In this document: positions 23,001-33,500 of the stretch, in pieces
How the letters are laid out: each line of letters starts with the position of its first letter
How positions within the stretch are numbered: position 1 is the stretch's first letter
The notes under the pieces: model-generated
Database searches by the model: none
What the model was told of the DNA's origin: nothing
The model's input: the letters and a program-made list of their open reading frames with translations, nothing else
Translations under genes and position numbers: made by a program
Origin: Psettodes erumei
Lineage: Eukaryota > Chordata > Actinopteri > Pleuronectiformes > Psettodidae
NCBI GenBank assembly: GCA_016785225.1
Contig: JAFBJZ010000866.1
Location: 423,501 to 487,500, forward strand
DNA: 64,000 nt
Direction: 5' to 3'

Positions 23001-24469
23001 GCAGCACCAGGTGAGTTCTTGTGAAGCGTCTCAGACTGGCATCTTTCTGGTCCAGGTCTCAACAGGACTAAAGTTGCTGCGTGATTCTGAATCCATTTCT
23101 GGTCCTTACAGGGCCAGAACGCGGGGCCGATGATGCACGGCATCGGGCAGCAAGGGCCCAGCAGCAAAGGTAAGAGAAGTGAAGAGTCGGTTGTGACCGA
23201 TATCGTGTTTGATCCAGTTTCGGTAGAACCTGTCCAGATGTTTGCTTCACTGATCACTTCTCACTGAAGGAGACCCTCGTGGACCACCGCCCAACCATCA
23301 CATGGGTCCTCCTGACCGCCAGGGCCCCGGTGGTCCAGACCAGGGCTCGGGGGCCTACTGGGGGGACAGCCAGCAGGGTCGCCGTGGACCCCAGGACTTT
23401 GAAGGGGGCCAGGAATTTCATGGTAGAGCAGAGGACGGATGGAGACCGGGACCTGGACCAGGATACCGGGGAGGACACAGAGGAGGAGGAGGAGGAGGAG
23501 GGAGTGGAGGGAGCTGGGGCCCGGATGAGAGGTTCAGTGGAGGAGAGTTCAGAGGAAGGAGGGACGACAGGTCAGAGGGTTCTCACTGAGTGGGAGGAGC
23601 CTGCGGACTCCTGGAGGTCTGAGCTGAAGTGGACTCTGTGTTTCAGGTTCAGAGGAGGAGGTCCCGGTCGGCCCGGAGCGCGAGGTTACCCCGACGAGTA
23701 CGGTGGCCTGGAGGAGGGCTATGACGTGGCGGAGGAGATGGGCCGAGGGTGGGACAGCGGAGGCAGAGGGAGGCCGCCCCGAGGAGGAGGTCCCCCCAGA
23801 GGAGGAGGTCAGGAGTTCTGTGGTGTCCTCGTGTCCAGTCCTTTACTCCCTGACGAGATAAAAATCTGAAAAAACAATCTGTCCGTCCGTTGTTTTAAGT
23901 CATCGGCCTCGTGGCCTTTGACTTTCCTGTGCAGGAATCAGAGACAGACGTGAGGACCTGAACTGTCTCCGTCTGTCTTCATACTCTTATTGAGGGGTCC
24001 TGTCCTTGTTTTCACGTCTGTAGGTCACGATGGTTACCGGGACGGTCAGCTGTTGCATGACGGGTCGTCTCTGGCCGGTCGCGAGCGCTCGTCCTCCCTG
24101 CAGGGGATGGACATGGCGTCTCTGCCCCCCCGGAAGCGTCCATGGCAGGACGGACCGGGAACTGGAGACCCACGAGAGCGAGAGTCCCCCGGAGCTGACG
24201 GAGGTGAAAACCAGTTTCTGTTTCAGACTTCAGCCGTGGACGTCCTCAGAGGACAAGCCTCGAAACAAATGAGACAACATTAAAGAAGTGAAGACATTTA
24301 TTCTGCTCTGTCTCCTGCAGGTCGCCCCCCCCACAGAGAGGACGGGGGTTACGGTCCCCCCGGTCGAGGCGGCCGAGGCGGCTGGGGTCCCGGAGGACCG
24401 GGTCCGGGCCCCAGGAGAGGAGGACCGGTGCTCAGAGGACCACCAAGGGGGGGAGTCCGAGGCCGGTAG
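14941..24469 (+). CDS. wdr33: WDR33, CPSF poly(A)-signal recognition subunit
   Basis: Nuclear WD40 protein that, with CPSF30, reads AAUAAA in pre-mRNA. Nineteen coding exons join in phase: 14941-15144, 15554-15622, 15809-15913, 16082-16177, 16308-16459, 19743-19840, 20080-20206, 20330-20484, 20730-20808, 20907-21112, 21190-21276, 21752-21891, 22008-22163, 22249-23010, 23112-23169, 23270-23570, 23647-23807, 24024-24203, 24321-24469; 1094 residues (human 1336). The basic N-terminal motif KRMRKAVNRKTIDYN lies in the part that contacts AAUAAA in CPSF structures. Seven WD repeats follow at about 115-430, for example DGTVRIWDFLRCHEE and DHTSKFWTRNRPGDKMRDRY. Residues about 560-930 form the collagen-like G/P/Q/M-rich region; the C-terminus keeps SSSLQGMDMASLPPRKRPW and an RG-rich end. 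It is followed by SFT2D3 tail-to-tail, as in human. Confidence 0.97.
16460..19742. other. WDR33 intron 5 (long)
   Basis: A 3.3 kb intron, by far the longest in the gene. It holds the tandem TTAGCC-type repeat at 17690-17880, short G-runs, and otherwise unique A/T-rich sequence. No further exon recognised. Confidence 0.7.
17690..17880. repeat. Tandem repeat of a common teleost TTAGCCTAGC element
   Basis: Four imperfect copies of an about 55-base unit: ttagcctagcttagcacaaa, then cactgg, aagccagg and ggaaactg. This phrase is widespread in teleost genomes as part of an interspersed repeat. A related inverted fragment sits at about 26770-26810. Confidence 0.75.
20046..20078. repeat. (TG)n tract at the 3' splice site of WDR33 exon 7
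   Basis: TG run that serves directly as the sequence before gcag of the exon at 20080. CA-rich sequence follows the donor at about 20219-20242. Confidence 0.85.
22249..23010 (+). other. WDR33 collagen-like exon
   Basis: A 762-base exon of 254 codons rich in Gly, Pro, Met and Gln. Its last third (about 22800-23000) is a tandem array of GNMQGP units of 18-27 bases, so the protein repeat grows by in-frame DNA slippage. Confidence 0.9.
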
Positions 24470-24849
24470 TCCTGAAGTAGAAAACCTCCTGTGAAGCTCC
24501 TCTCCTCTGGTTGTCTCCCTGCTGGCCCCCCCAGACCCGAGACCCGGTTCAGATCCTGACGGACTCTCTGACAGACTTTTGGTCACACGATACACTGAGA
24601 GCTCTGCTGCTGTGACGGACGGTGGTTTCTGATTGGTCCGCAGTGACTCTGCAGTGTTTGATTACACCTGGGGGAACAGGTGTCGCCACCTCACTGAAGC
24701 ACAGGATTATTTTAATGTAAAATACTGTAGAGAAGCATCATGGCGTATCTTTTATTTCACAGTCAACCTTTTGTCTTCAGCTTCTTTTTGTCCTTTTTTG
24801 TAAAAGATTTCTATGTTTTTGTGTCTTCACCGACTCCACAGAGGTGGAC

Positions 24850-24855
24850 AATAAA
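24850..24855 (+). promoter_or_regulatory. WDR33 polyadenylation signal
   Basis: AATAAA about 380 bases after the WDR33 stop. Confidence 0.65.
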
Positions 24856-25407
24856 GATTCACACTTCAAACTCCTGCGGCTCCACCTGACGACTCGCTGT
24901 GACCCGCTCGTACGAACAGAACTCAGACCAGTTCGCTTCTTACTGAGTGAATTTAAAGTAAAACTGAACGAACTTCGTCACGTTTCACTGAACCGTTTGT
25001 GGTGAAGGTCACGGCTTCGACAGAACCTCTTAGAACAGAGGTTCCCTCTCAGAACCTGTTACAACCGTGGATCCGCGCTCCCCTCTCATTGGTTAATTTT
25101 CCACACAGGTAAACCAGGTGTTATTGAGTGATCACACACATTATGGTTTAGTTTTTTATTTACCATATTAAACTGATTCTCTTCGCACCTGAGCAGGTTC
25201 ATCAGGTCAAAGGTCTGGGCTCAGTTCAGATCTCAGATCAGCTGATAGGAGCGAGTAATCATGAAAACGCTTCCTGGTTGTGTCCTGGATCATCGGTACC
25301 AGTCTGCAGAGGAATGTACTGACAGCGAGTGAAGTTGGTCCTTTCCGACCCGGAAGTGGATCTGATGGAGGTGTAACCCGTCCACGGGTCTGGCGCTCCG
25401 TCTCGGT
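24856..25407. other. Tail-to-tail spacer of WDR33 and SFT2D3
   Basis: Holds the presumed SFT2D3 3'UTR, with a minus-strand AATAAA at 25155-25160 (TTTATT on plus), about 250 bases past its stop. Nothing else seen. Confidence 0.5.
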
Positions 25408-26076
25408 TCAGATCGGCATGGTTTTGCCGGTGACGGTCCTTTTGATGGCGGAGGCCGCCATGCCCCCCATGAAGCGGATCCCGGCGCTCCCCCCGGGCAG
25501 AAGCGACACCACGTACCCGACGATGACGGCGACCTGCAGCACGGCTCCCAGCGCGGTCAGCACGGTGCTGTGGAGGCTCAGCGCCGCGTACAGAGTCCCC
25601 CCGAGGGCGCACAGGTACACGGCGGCCCCGGGGGAGGTGGGCAGGCCCGCGACGAGTCTGCTGGGGCCGCGCAGCACCGCCACGGCCGCGATGGCGAACA
25701 GCGACCCGAGCGACCACAGCAGCGCGAACTTTCGGGCGTAGAGCAGCAGCAGCGGCGCGTACAGCGCGGACAGCCCGAAGCACAGCGCGGAGAACGACAC
25801 GCACACCCCGGAGACCACCAGCCGCTGCCGCCGGCTCATGCCCGGCAGACAGGGGTCCGGCTCGGCCGACCACGGCCAAGAGTAGCCGCTGTTCGCGCTG
25901 GAGCTCGAGCTCTGGCCGGAAAATGGGCTGGACCACCGCCCGAACCAGCTCCCGGTTACCGGCTCCGCGACGTCCAGGTCCACCGTGGTGCTGGAGCTGG
26001 ACTGGGAGATGGTCTTCGCGCCGCCGCCTTTGGACTGAGCCAAATACTCCTGGAGCTGTCGGTTCAAGTCCGCCAT
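25408..26076 (-). CDS. sft2d3: SFT2D3, SFT2-family vesicle transport membrane protein
   Basis: Four-span membrane protein of the SFT2/GOT1-like family, implicated in retrograde endosome-to-Golgi vesicle fusion. Single exon, 222 residues. The start MADLNRQLQEYLAQSKG and the cytosolic Ser-rich N-terminus (about residues 20-70) are typical of SFT2D3. Four hydrophobic segments follow the PGMSRRQRLVVSG boundary (about 82 to 205), with the family residues ALYAPLLLLYARKFALLWSL in the second. The end is RTVTGKTMPI. The intronless structure and the position next to WDR33 match human 2q14. GC content is very high compared with the neighbours, which is common for intronless vertebrate genes. Confidence 0.94.
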   Translation of the reverse strand: MADLNRQLQEYLAQSKGGGAKTISQSSSSTTVDLDVAEPVTGSWFGRWSSPFSGQSSSSSANSGYSWPWSAEPDPCLPGMSRRQRLVVSGVCVSFSALCFGLSALYAPLLLLYARKFALLWSLGSLFAIAAVAVLRGPSRLVAGLPTSPGAAVYLCALGGTLYAALSLHSTVLTALGAVLQVAVIVGYVVSLLPGGSAGIRFMGGMAASAIKRTVTGKTMPI

Positions 26077-26366
26077 GACGGAGCGAGCTAACTGGCTAAC
26101 TGTTAGCGCAACTTCTTCTTCGCTGATTCGTTTTGTTGCGAACTTCCGGCAGCACCCGGTTGTTTACAAGAAGAAGAATACAGACACAGAAAATCACACA
26201 AAAATACAAACAATACAAATAAAAACACAAAACACGCGTTTTCAGGAGAAATTTAATCTGTTCGCCGCATTTTGTGTTTTCTTAAAATCACGTGACTCCA
26301 GCTGTCGGACTATTTTTAACCCTTCACGTGATTGGCTGGGTGACCGACACGCAACCATCTACGGTA

Positions 26367-26427
<61 letters not shown>

Positions 26428-26539
26428 TATCTCTGTGTCTATCTCTGTGTCTATCTCTGTGTCCGCTTCATTCACAGCAGTGATCAGAGAAGGAAACAAC
26501 CAAAACCACAGTGAAGGAACCAACCAGACAGCAGGTAAA

Positions 26540-26605
<66 letters not shown>

Positions 26606-26976
26606 TGTTAGCATGACACCACAGCTGTTGTGGTGAAGGACCAGAGCAAACACTTTGTTTCCTTCAGATCACTGTAAAATCCTCCTGGTCAGAGCTTTCA
26701 GTCAGCGTCATGGTCATCCTCAGATCTTGGGCCTGCTGAAGAAGTCTGTTGAACTTTGAATGTGTCAGCGTGGTTAGCTTAGCCGCTCATTATGCTAAGC
26801 TAGGCTAACAGCGCTTTGTGTTCGGGAGCTGCAACAATTAATCAGTTAGTTGATCACCAAAAAAAGAATCAGTTCTCACAGCTGATCAGTGATCAGCTGA
26901 TGTAGATATTTTTAATGACTGCCTCACAGGTGGACCTCGACCTTCACTAAGCCCGTGTGTTTCCTCAGGTCGGACC
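26077..26976. other. Intergenic region between SFT2D3 and the DUSP gene
   Basis: Head-to-head spacer of 900 bases. The SFT2D3 5'UTR should lie just above 26077. The middle is a TG/CA inverted repeat (26371-26600). A short inverted TTAGC-type motif lies at about 26770-26810. A non-coding first DUSP exon may lie here, because an acceptor (ttcctcag) precedes the DUSP start codon by eight bases. Confidence 0.5.
26371..26600. repeat. Inverted (GT)n ... (CA)n pair
   Basis: (GT) tract at 26371-26426, three copies of ctatctctgtgt, unique spacer, then (CA) tract at 26543-26600. Complementary arms separated by about 115 bases. Confidence 0.85.
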
Positions 26977-27606
26977 ATGTCGGTCTCTCAGATCACCCCC
27001 ACCTTGTTCCTCAGCGGGGCCGACGCCGCCCTCAACGCGGCCCTGGTGTCTCAGAAAGGCATCACGCTCATCGTCAACGCCACGCTGAGCCACGCCTGCC
27101 CCGCCTACCCAGGCGTGGAGTGCGTGCGGGTTCCGGTCTCGGACCTCCCCAGCGCTCGCCTCGGGGACCACTTTGACCGGGTGGCTGAGCGTATCCACGG
27201 CAACCGAGCAGGCGGCACCCTGGTGCACTGCGCCGCCGGCATGAGCCGGTCTCCGGCGCTGGTGATGGCCTACCTGATGCGTTACAGAGGGGTGACGCTC
27301 CGCCAGGCGCACCACTGGGTGCAGGACAGCCGGCCCTACGTCAGGCTGAACGCCGGTTTCTGGGACCAGCTGCTGCAGTACGAGCGGCGGCTGTACGGGA
27401 AAAACACTGTCAAAGTGGCGGCGGTTGACAAAACGTGTCCCCCGCTGAGCCCCAGGGCACCGAGGGCGGAGAGGTCGACGGCACCGTTGACGACGGTGCC
27501 CAGGTCCCCCCTGATGACCCGAGCGTCGCTGATGATGCGAGTTCAGGTGATGACGGCGGCAAACAAGTCGCGACGGGGACGCAGGCTCGGCGGCATCAAA
27601 CTCTGA
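26977..27606 (+). CDS. DUSP14/18/21-like dual-specificity phosphatase
   Basis: Small atypical dual-specificity protein phosphatase. The start MSVSQITPTLFLSGADAA and the P-loop HCAAGMSRS (Cys85, Arg91) with general acid Asp56 (VSDLPSA) show an active enzyme. The stretch YLMRYRGVTLRQAHHWV, the motif NAGFWDQLLQYERRLYGKNTV and the overall order place it with the DUSP14/18/21 group rather than MAPK phosphatases. The catalytic part ends near residue 150. The remaining about 60 residues are Arg/Ser/Thr-rich and unlike the family, while the neighbouring frame over 27430-27628 encodes an acidic Gly/Asp-rich tail, so a reading-frame change is possible. An acceptor eight bases before ATG implies a non-coding first exon. 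Exact orthologue not assignable. Confidence 0.88.
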   Translation: MSVSQITPTLFLSGADAALNAALVSQKGITLIVNATLSHACPAYPGVECVRVPVSDLPSARLGDHFDRVAERIHGNRAGGTLVHCAAGMSRSPALVMAYLMRYRGVTLRQAHHWVQDSRPYVRLNAGFWDQLLQYERRLYGKNTVKVAAVDKTCPPLSPRAPRAERSTAPLTTVPRSPLMTRASLMMRVQVMTAANKSRRGRRLGGIKL

Positions 27607-27624
27607 ACCCCCCGCTCCCGGACA

Positions 27625-27630
27625 AATAAA
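27625..27630 (+). promoter_or_regulatory. DUSP gene polyadenylation signal
   Basis: AATAAA 19 bases after the stop codon, an unusually short 3'UTR; it overlaps the stop of the alternative acidic frame. Confidence 0.55.
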
Positions 27631-28892
27631 CGGATCTGAAGGTTCTGACGATGAACAAACATTTTTCTTCCGGGTCTAAACCTGCCTACATTACCCACAA
27701 ACAAAGTTTCAGGACCAGGGGAGAACTGGGTGGGTGGGGTCGGCCCACTCACCTGGTTCTCCTGCATCCACTCAGCCTGTTCCAGATGTTTCCTCTGAAG
27801 GTGGAGCAGATGTGTTAACTCCACAGTGTTTACATCTGACTGAGCTGACATCCACCATGATGCTTGTTTCTCAAATACCTCTGGTAGGAGATCACTCGGC
27901 TGGAGTGAGAATGTCGATCCAGGTTCTCTCCAAGTATTCGTCGGACGACCTGGACTGTCCTCTGGAAAAGTAGATGGACAGAAAACCATTTGGAACATGA
28001 AAGAGAAATGACACGTTCTTCTCGGTTCACATGTTTTCATTTCCTCCAGACAGAAGATCAGTGTGTGTGGGTTCTCTTCTGGTCGGAGTCCAGATGAATC
28101 CTGGACATGGTCTTCCTTGTTCTGGTTCGGGCCCAAAATGCTGTGACTGTTATTGTTGTGTTGTGTTATTACTTTTATAAATGTTCTCAGGTGTTTCTCA
28201 TGTGCTTCACCTGTCAAAGTCCTCTTAACTCTGAAACCTGCTTTCAAAGTAACAGCACGCAGAGGAATAAAATCAAATGATGATAAATAATATTTCATTT
28301 AAAGCTGTTGCATTTGAAATAATAAAATATTATGAAACAGTTCATCGTCTGGTTCAAGGTGAAAAGGTTAAACCTCATCGTGTCCGTTTGATGTGACTCC
28401 ATCAGTTTATTTTCTGCAGCGCTTCTTCCACACATTTAAAGCTTCACTGGTTTTCACCATTTTAAGTGAATAATAAAATCCGTCGTGTTTCCTCCGACAC
28501 ATTTTCTCACGAGTTTCCTGCCTCGTGTTACGCGCAGCAACGTTTTTCTTCTGAAAACCCGCAGAGGAAGTCAGCGCGTGCAGCTCTGCAGCTTGACGTC
28601 GGAGCGACTCGGGACGGCTCGGCTCGGCTCGCCCCCCCCCTCCCGGAACGGAGCGAGATGAAAACCGGATCCCGCGGCGTTTGGGTTCTTTGGCGTTGGA
28701 CAGGGTGGACAGCCAGGACCGGGACCCGAAGCGCATCAGGACCCAGAGCGGATCTGGGTATCGGCGGAGTCCTGCAGAGATTTCCGAGCTAAGAGGCTCC
28801 GGACAGACCCAGACTCACCGGGCAGCGGTTCTGTGCAGCACCGGGTTGGGGTGGACTCGTGGCGCCTGCGGCTCAGCCCGGGTCCCGCTGAG
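27631..28892. other. Intergenic region and PEX5L 5' region
   Basis: 27650-28500 is unique sequence without convincing exons. A 251-codon open frame on the minus strand has no recognisable protein features. 28560-28890 is GC/CpG-rich and is the likely PEX5L promoter and 5'UTR. Confidence 0.5.
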
Positions 28893-29779
28893 ATGATGTA
28901 CCAGGTTCAGGTGAGCGTCTACCTTTGTCACGTGAATTTTAAAAGCAGGTGCACGTGCCTGCGGTTGGTTTGTGTTCAGATTGACTCAGTGTTAATAATT
29001 AACGACAATTTAATAAAACGCCAAACACTCGATATAAAGAAACGTCGAACAAAGAGATTTAAAAGTAACGAATCATGAAGTTTATCATATTATTTAATCT
29101 TTGTTTGAATCGGTGTTGTTTCAGTCTCTTCATTTCTACTTTGTTGTTGTAGAAAAATAAAAATCTCAGATAATTATGATTGATTTTTACGTCAGTGCTT
29201 TGGTCCCAGTGAACGGTTCCGCTGTTGTTTCAGCAGAACCTTAACGTTCCTTCACGGAACCGTTCTAACACTGAAGTCTCATGTTCGTGTGGTGCTGCAG
29301 GGACGAGCTGATCAATCGATTAGTTGATCAACAGAAGTATTGATAGTTGATGATTCTCAGCTTCATAAATTAAGTCAGCTGAAATTGATTTATCGATGGC
29401 ATGACTGTGATGATCAGTTAATTGATGAAGTCATTTCAAACATTTTCATCTCCTCGTCCCTCTGGACTCATTGTACAGATAAAATGATAAATCAATGTAT
29501 TGATTAACTGAGACGATGATCGAATTGTCTGTTTGTTGCTCAGCTTTAATTTCACGACTGAAGAATATTTATCTTCATTTAATTCACGACTGACGACCTT
29601 TAACGTTTCTGTACGTAAAGTGGACTTTTATTTTGAAGGTTCCAGGAAGTTCCTGTTGTTTGCTGTGTTTTAGATCAGATAGTTCAAACAATATTATCTG
29701 TAAAGAAGCTGCTCAGGTGAGTGTTCAGGTAACCAGGAAGTCGTCACCCCCCCCCCACGCACACGCACTCTCATACAGA

Positions 29780-29819
<40 letters not shown>

Positions 29820-30327
29820 ATCGTGCTACTTTCTTCTTCTCGTTTGTAATCGTTCTGAGTTTGATCGTTCAGGAAACACACACAGTGACAGTAAAGTGAT
29901 GACAACAGGAAGCAGGAAGTGACAACTGAACGAAACAGAGGCAGCTGCTTCTCTCATGTTTATTCATCATCATCTTCATCATCAGTGATTTTACGGGATT
30001 GTAATGACTTGTTGATTTTCATTACAATAATCAGCAGATTAATCAATAAGGGAAATTATCAGCAGCTACAGACACTGGTTTAACTCCATGTATTGATCGA
30101 CCAGTTAGAGATGATTGATGATTACGTTACGTTGACGAGTCGGGTCCAGTGGTTCTGCTTCAGCCTTGGATCCGGTTTCATGGACTCAGTTTGGTTCAGC
30201 TCTGATGTCACTGAGTTTTAGGTGGGTCCAGTTTCTGGACGTCCGGGTCTCAGAGGCTGGAGCTCCTGTTCAAGAGGTGAACAGAGTCTGGACCAGATCA
30301 GGAGGCGGTTAGCTGCAGTAGCATGTT

Positions 30328-30365
<38 letters not shown>

Positions 30366-30462
30366 CACTGAGCTCAGCTCTGCTGGGACTCTGGGCTGAT
30401 GGAGGAAATGTTTGCTCAGCATAACACCAGGTTATTTTTAGTGCGAGAGCATCTCCACCAAC

Positions 30463-30508
<46 letters not shown>

Positions 30509-33500
30509 CGGACGACCGACATTGTGTCACGCTGAGGAAAATAAACAGACTGAAGTTTTAACAGGAAACAAACTGCAGTAAAAGTACAAGAACTATGAAG
30601 TAGCACAACGTGGAAATTTGAATCTTTGTTGAAAACGTCGGTGGAACGAGCCGGTTGTGTGTTTGTGTGTTTGTGTGTTTGTGTGTCGGTGAGTAAAACC
30701 AGTGTCCTTGAATCTGAACCGGACGTGTCAGTGACAATGACTCAGAACCAGGTGAGTGGGTTGGGCCCGCCTGAGTCAGACATTCAGCATAATCCTCCAG
30801 ATGTGTTAATTCCAGATGTCCAAAAGGACAGGTGGAGGAGACATGTGACATGATCTGGCCAATCAGCACAGTCCTCTGAGAACATTGTCCTGGGGGGAAT
30901 GTGGTTCCAGGTTCTCAGAGCAGAATGATCTGGACCAGTCGTCACGTCACCTGAGTGAATCTGGATTGTTTCTTTTTATATGATCGAGACCCTTTAATCT
31001 GGATTATATCCCCATCTCTGGATTCAGAAGAGGATCTGGATCACGTTCTTGTATCTAGATACTTCTGAATGAGCGTAAGTGGATCACAGGTTAGAGTCGG
31101 CATCATTTCACATCTCTGTGTTCACTTGTTATGATTTGGGTTTTGGGTTCAGGTTTGTTTCTCTCGTTCTGGGGTCGAGTCCAGTTGAGCTGCTGCTAAT
31201 GCCGATCTGTCATCCATGACCACAGGAACCCAGAGTGTTCTGAGAGTGAACCTGTCGATCTGCTGTTGTAGGGGAGAGGGGAGAGGGTCGTTGCCATGGT
31301 GCTGAAGGAGCTTCCTGGTAAAAAGGCCTCCTCTGAAGGAAACCCCCTCCTCACTGTGACCACCAAGGTTGGCATGAAGACCACGCTCGTTTATCTTCTT
31401 CTAGTTTTAATCTCTCTTCAGTTTAAGTTGAAGTAAAAGCTACAATTTAAACTCAACATCCGTGAAAAACACGTTTTATTGTTGGTTTTTCTTGTTTGAA
31501 TACATTTTTATGGGGGGGGGTCAGGTAAAACTAATCACTGATGATTTTCATTATCAGTTAATCTGCTGATCGTTTTCTTCATTCAACGTTTAGTCATTAA
31601 ATGTCTGGTTCTGTCCAGTCGACGGTTCAGAACCACGGTAATCCACGTGTTGGGCCACTTTAAGGGTTTCGTTCAGTCCGGAGAGACGTGGCTCGAGGAG
31701 TCTGGTGTGGAAGAACTTGACTGGACTGCACAGAACCTGCCTGAACCTGAACCCTGTTGAACACCGTTGGGTTGAACTAGAAGAGGGACCATTGGTCCAA
31801 CCTCATCCAGCATCAGTGTCCCACCTCACAGATGTTCTGGATGAATCATGTAGAGAGGTTCTATGAAGATTGGAAGTGGTTCCAGCTGCTGTTTACATTC
31901 ACACATAAACACTCCTGCAGGTGTTGTGCAGGTGTTGTGCAGGTGTTGTGTAAGAGGTCCACAGTAGACGTGAACCACCATGTGTCCTGTAAAGCTGACT
32001 CCAGATCTGCTGGATCAGGTTGTCTTCTTGTAAACTGTGTGATTTGTGTTGTCTGGATGTTTTCAGCTCTTGTGTGATGTCAGCTGATCAGACTGGACTC
32101 AGCTGTTCCACTGGATTAAACACAACATATTCCAGTCGACATGTGGACGTACACAGCTCTGTGGATTAGGATTAGAAAGACACAAACACACACTGATCTA
32201 TGGTCAGGTTAAATCAGGCCTCAGGCTCAACCAGTGAATTAAAAGTTGTCCTACGTTTCCCAGAATTCCTTTCAGTGTCCCCGGGAGAACGGGGAGCAGG
32301 TTATTGATCACAGATCAAATGTGTGATGTTTTTCACACAGGAAACGCATCAGTTCCTTTTCTGAAGTCTCGTCTGATGCTCGGTTCCTCATGTCAGCCTG
32401 ACGTCCACCTGTCTCCAGGTGCGTCTCTCTGGACCCGACTCAGTCTGAAATGTTGGTTTGAGATTTGATGGTTCAGTTTGGCTCTGGGTACCTGACACCA
32501 AAAACCTTGGATCCAGATCCTTGAAAACCGTCTCGTAGCAGAATCTTGATGTTTTGAATTTTTCTTCAACCACGGTGATCCAGAGATGTCATCCAGGTGT
32601 TTCTCTGCAGACAGGAGCTGATCAGAGCTGATTTAGCTGCTGTTAATGGCACAAATATAATCTGAAAAGTGAACGTTACAAACTGCAGCTCCAGGAACCA
32701 AACTGTCTGCACGTTAGTGATTTGCTGTCAGTAGGTGGAAACAGTTTTGTTGTTCTCCGTCACATTACTGAGCTCGGTCCTCTGCTGGGCGGGGGGGTGA
32801 CTCTGCTGTGTTTGGTCTCCAGCTGGTCGGGGAGCAGCAGGAGAGTCGGCCCCTGCTGAGTCCCTCCATCGACGACTTCCTGTCAGAGAGCCGTGGCGAC
32901 GCCCCCTCCGCCCGCCCCCTCACCTCCAACGCAGCAGGTAATCTCCCGTTAATTACCTCCTCCATCTCTCCTGTCCTCCACAGCTCTGCGGGGGTCCTCT
33001 GCTGCTCACCTCCACCCTCCTGCCGCTCTCGGGTGGTGCAGCGTTAGTCACAATGAGGATGTTGAGAATTCACTTCAGAAACCAGATGTTAGTCTGCGAT
33101 GTTGAATCAGCTGACACCACGCAAATAATGTGGGTCACTGGACTGAAATATGTAAACAACTGTTTGATGGATTTAAATTAAATCATCTGGACATTCGTGC
33201 TCCCCTCAGGATGAACCGTAACCACGGGGCTGGTTTCCTCTGCTGCCACCATCAGGTCGCATTTTGATTTGATCATCAAACATCTGCAGAGTCAACGACA
33301 ATGTTTGCTGCTAATTAGCTAGCATTACAATGCTAACACAACCATGATAAACATACCCACAAGACATGTTAGCATGTTATTATTGTTATCGTCCTGCTAG
33401 CTTTCCCAGTTTGTCTCGTAAAAAAACAAAAAGCTTTGAATATGTGACGTGGACTTTTCACATTATAATGACTGAAGATAAACTGAAGATCGATCGATTT

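Noticed and set aside
27543..28298. 251-codon minus-strand open frame next to the DUSP gene
   Set aside because: Overlaps the DUSP 3' end antisense, has no domain, no repeat-driven explanation but also no recognisable protein features; most likely chance.
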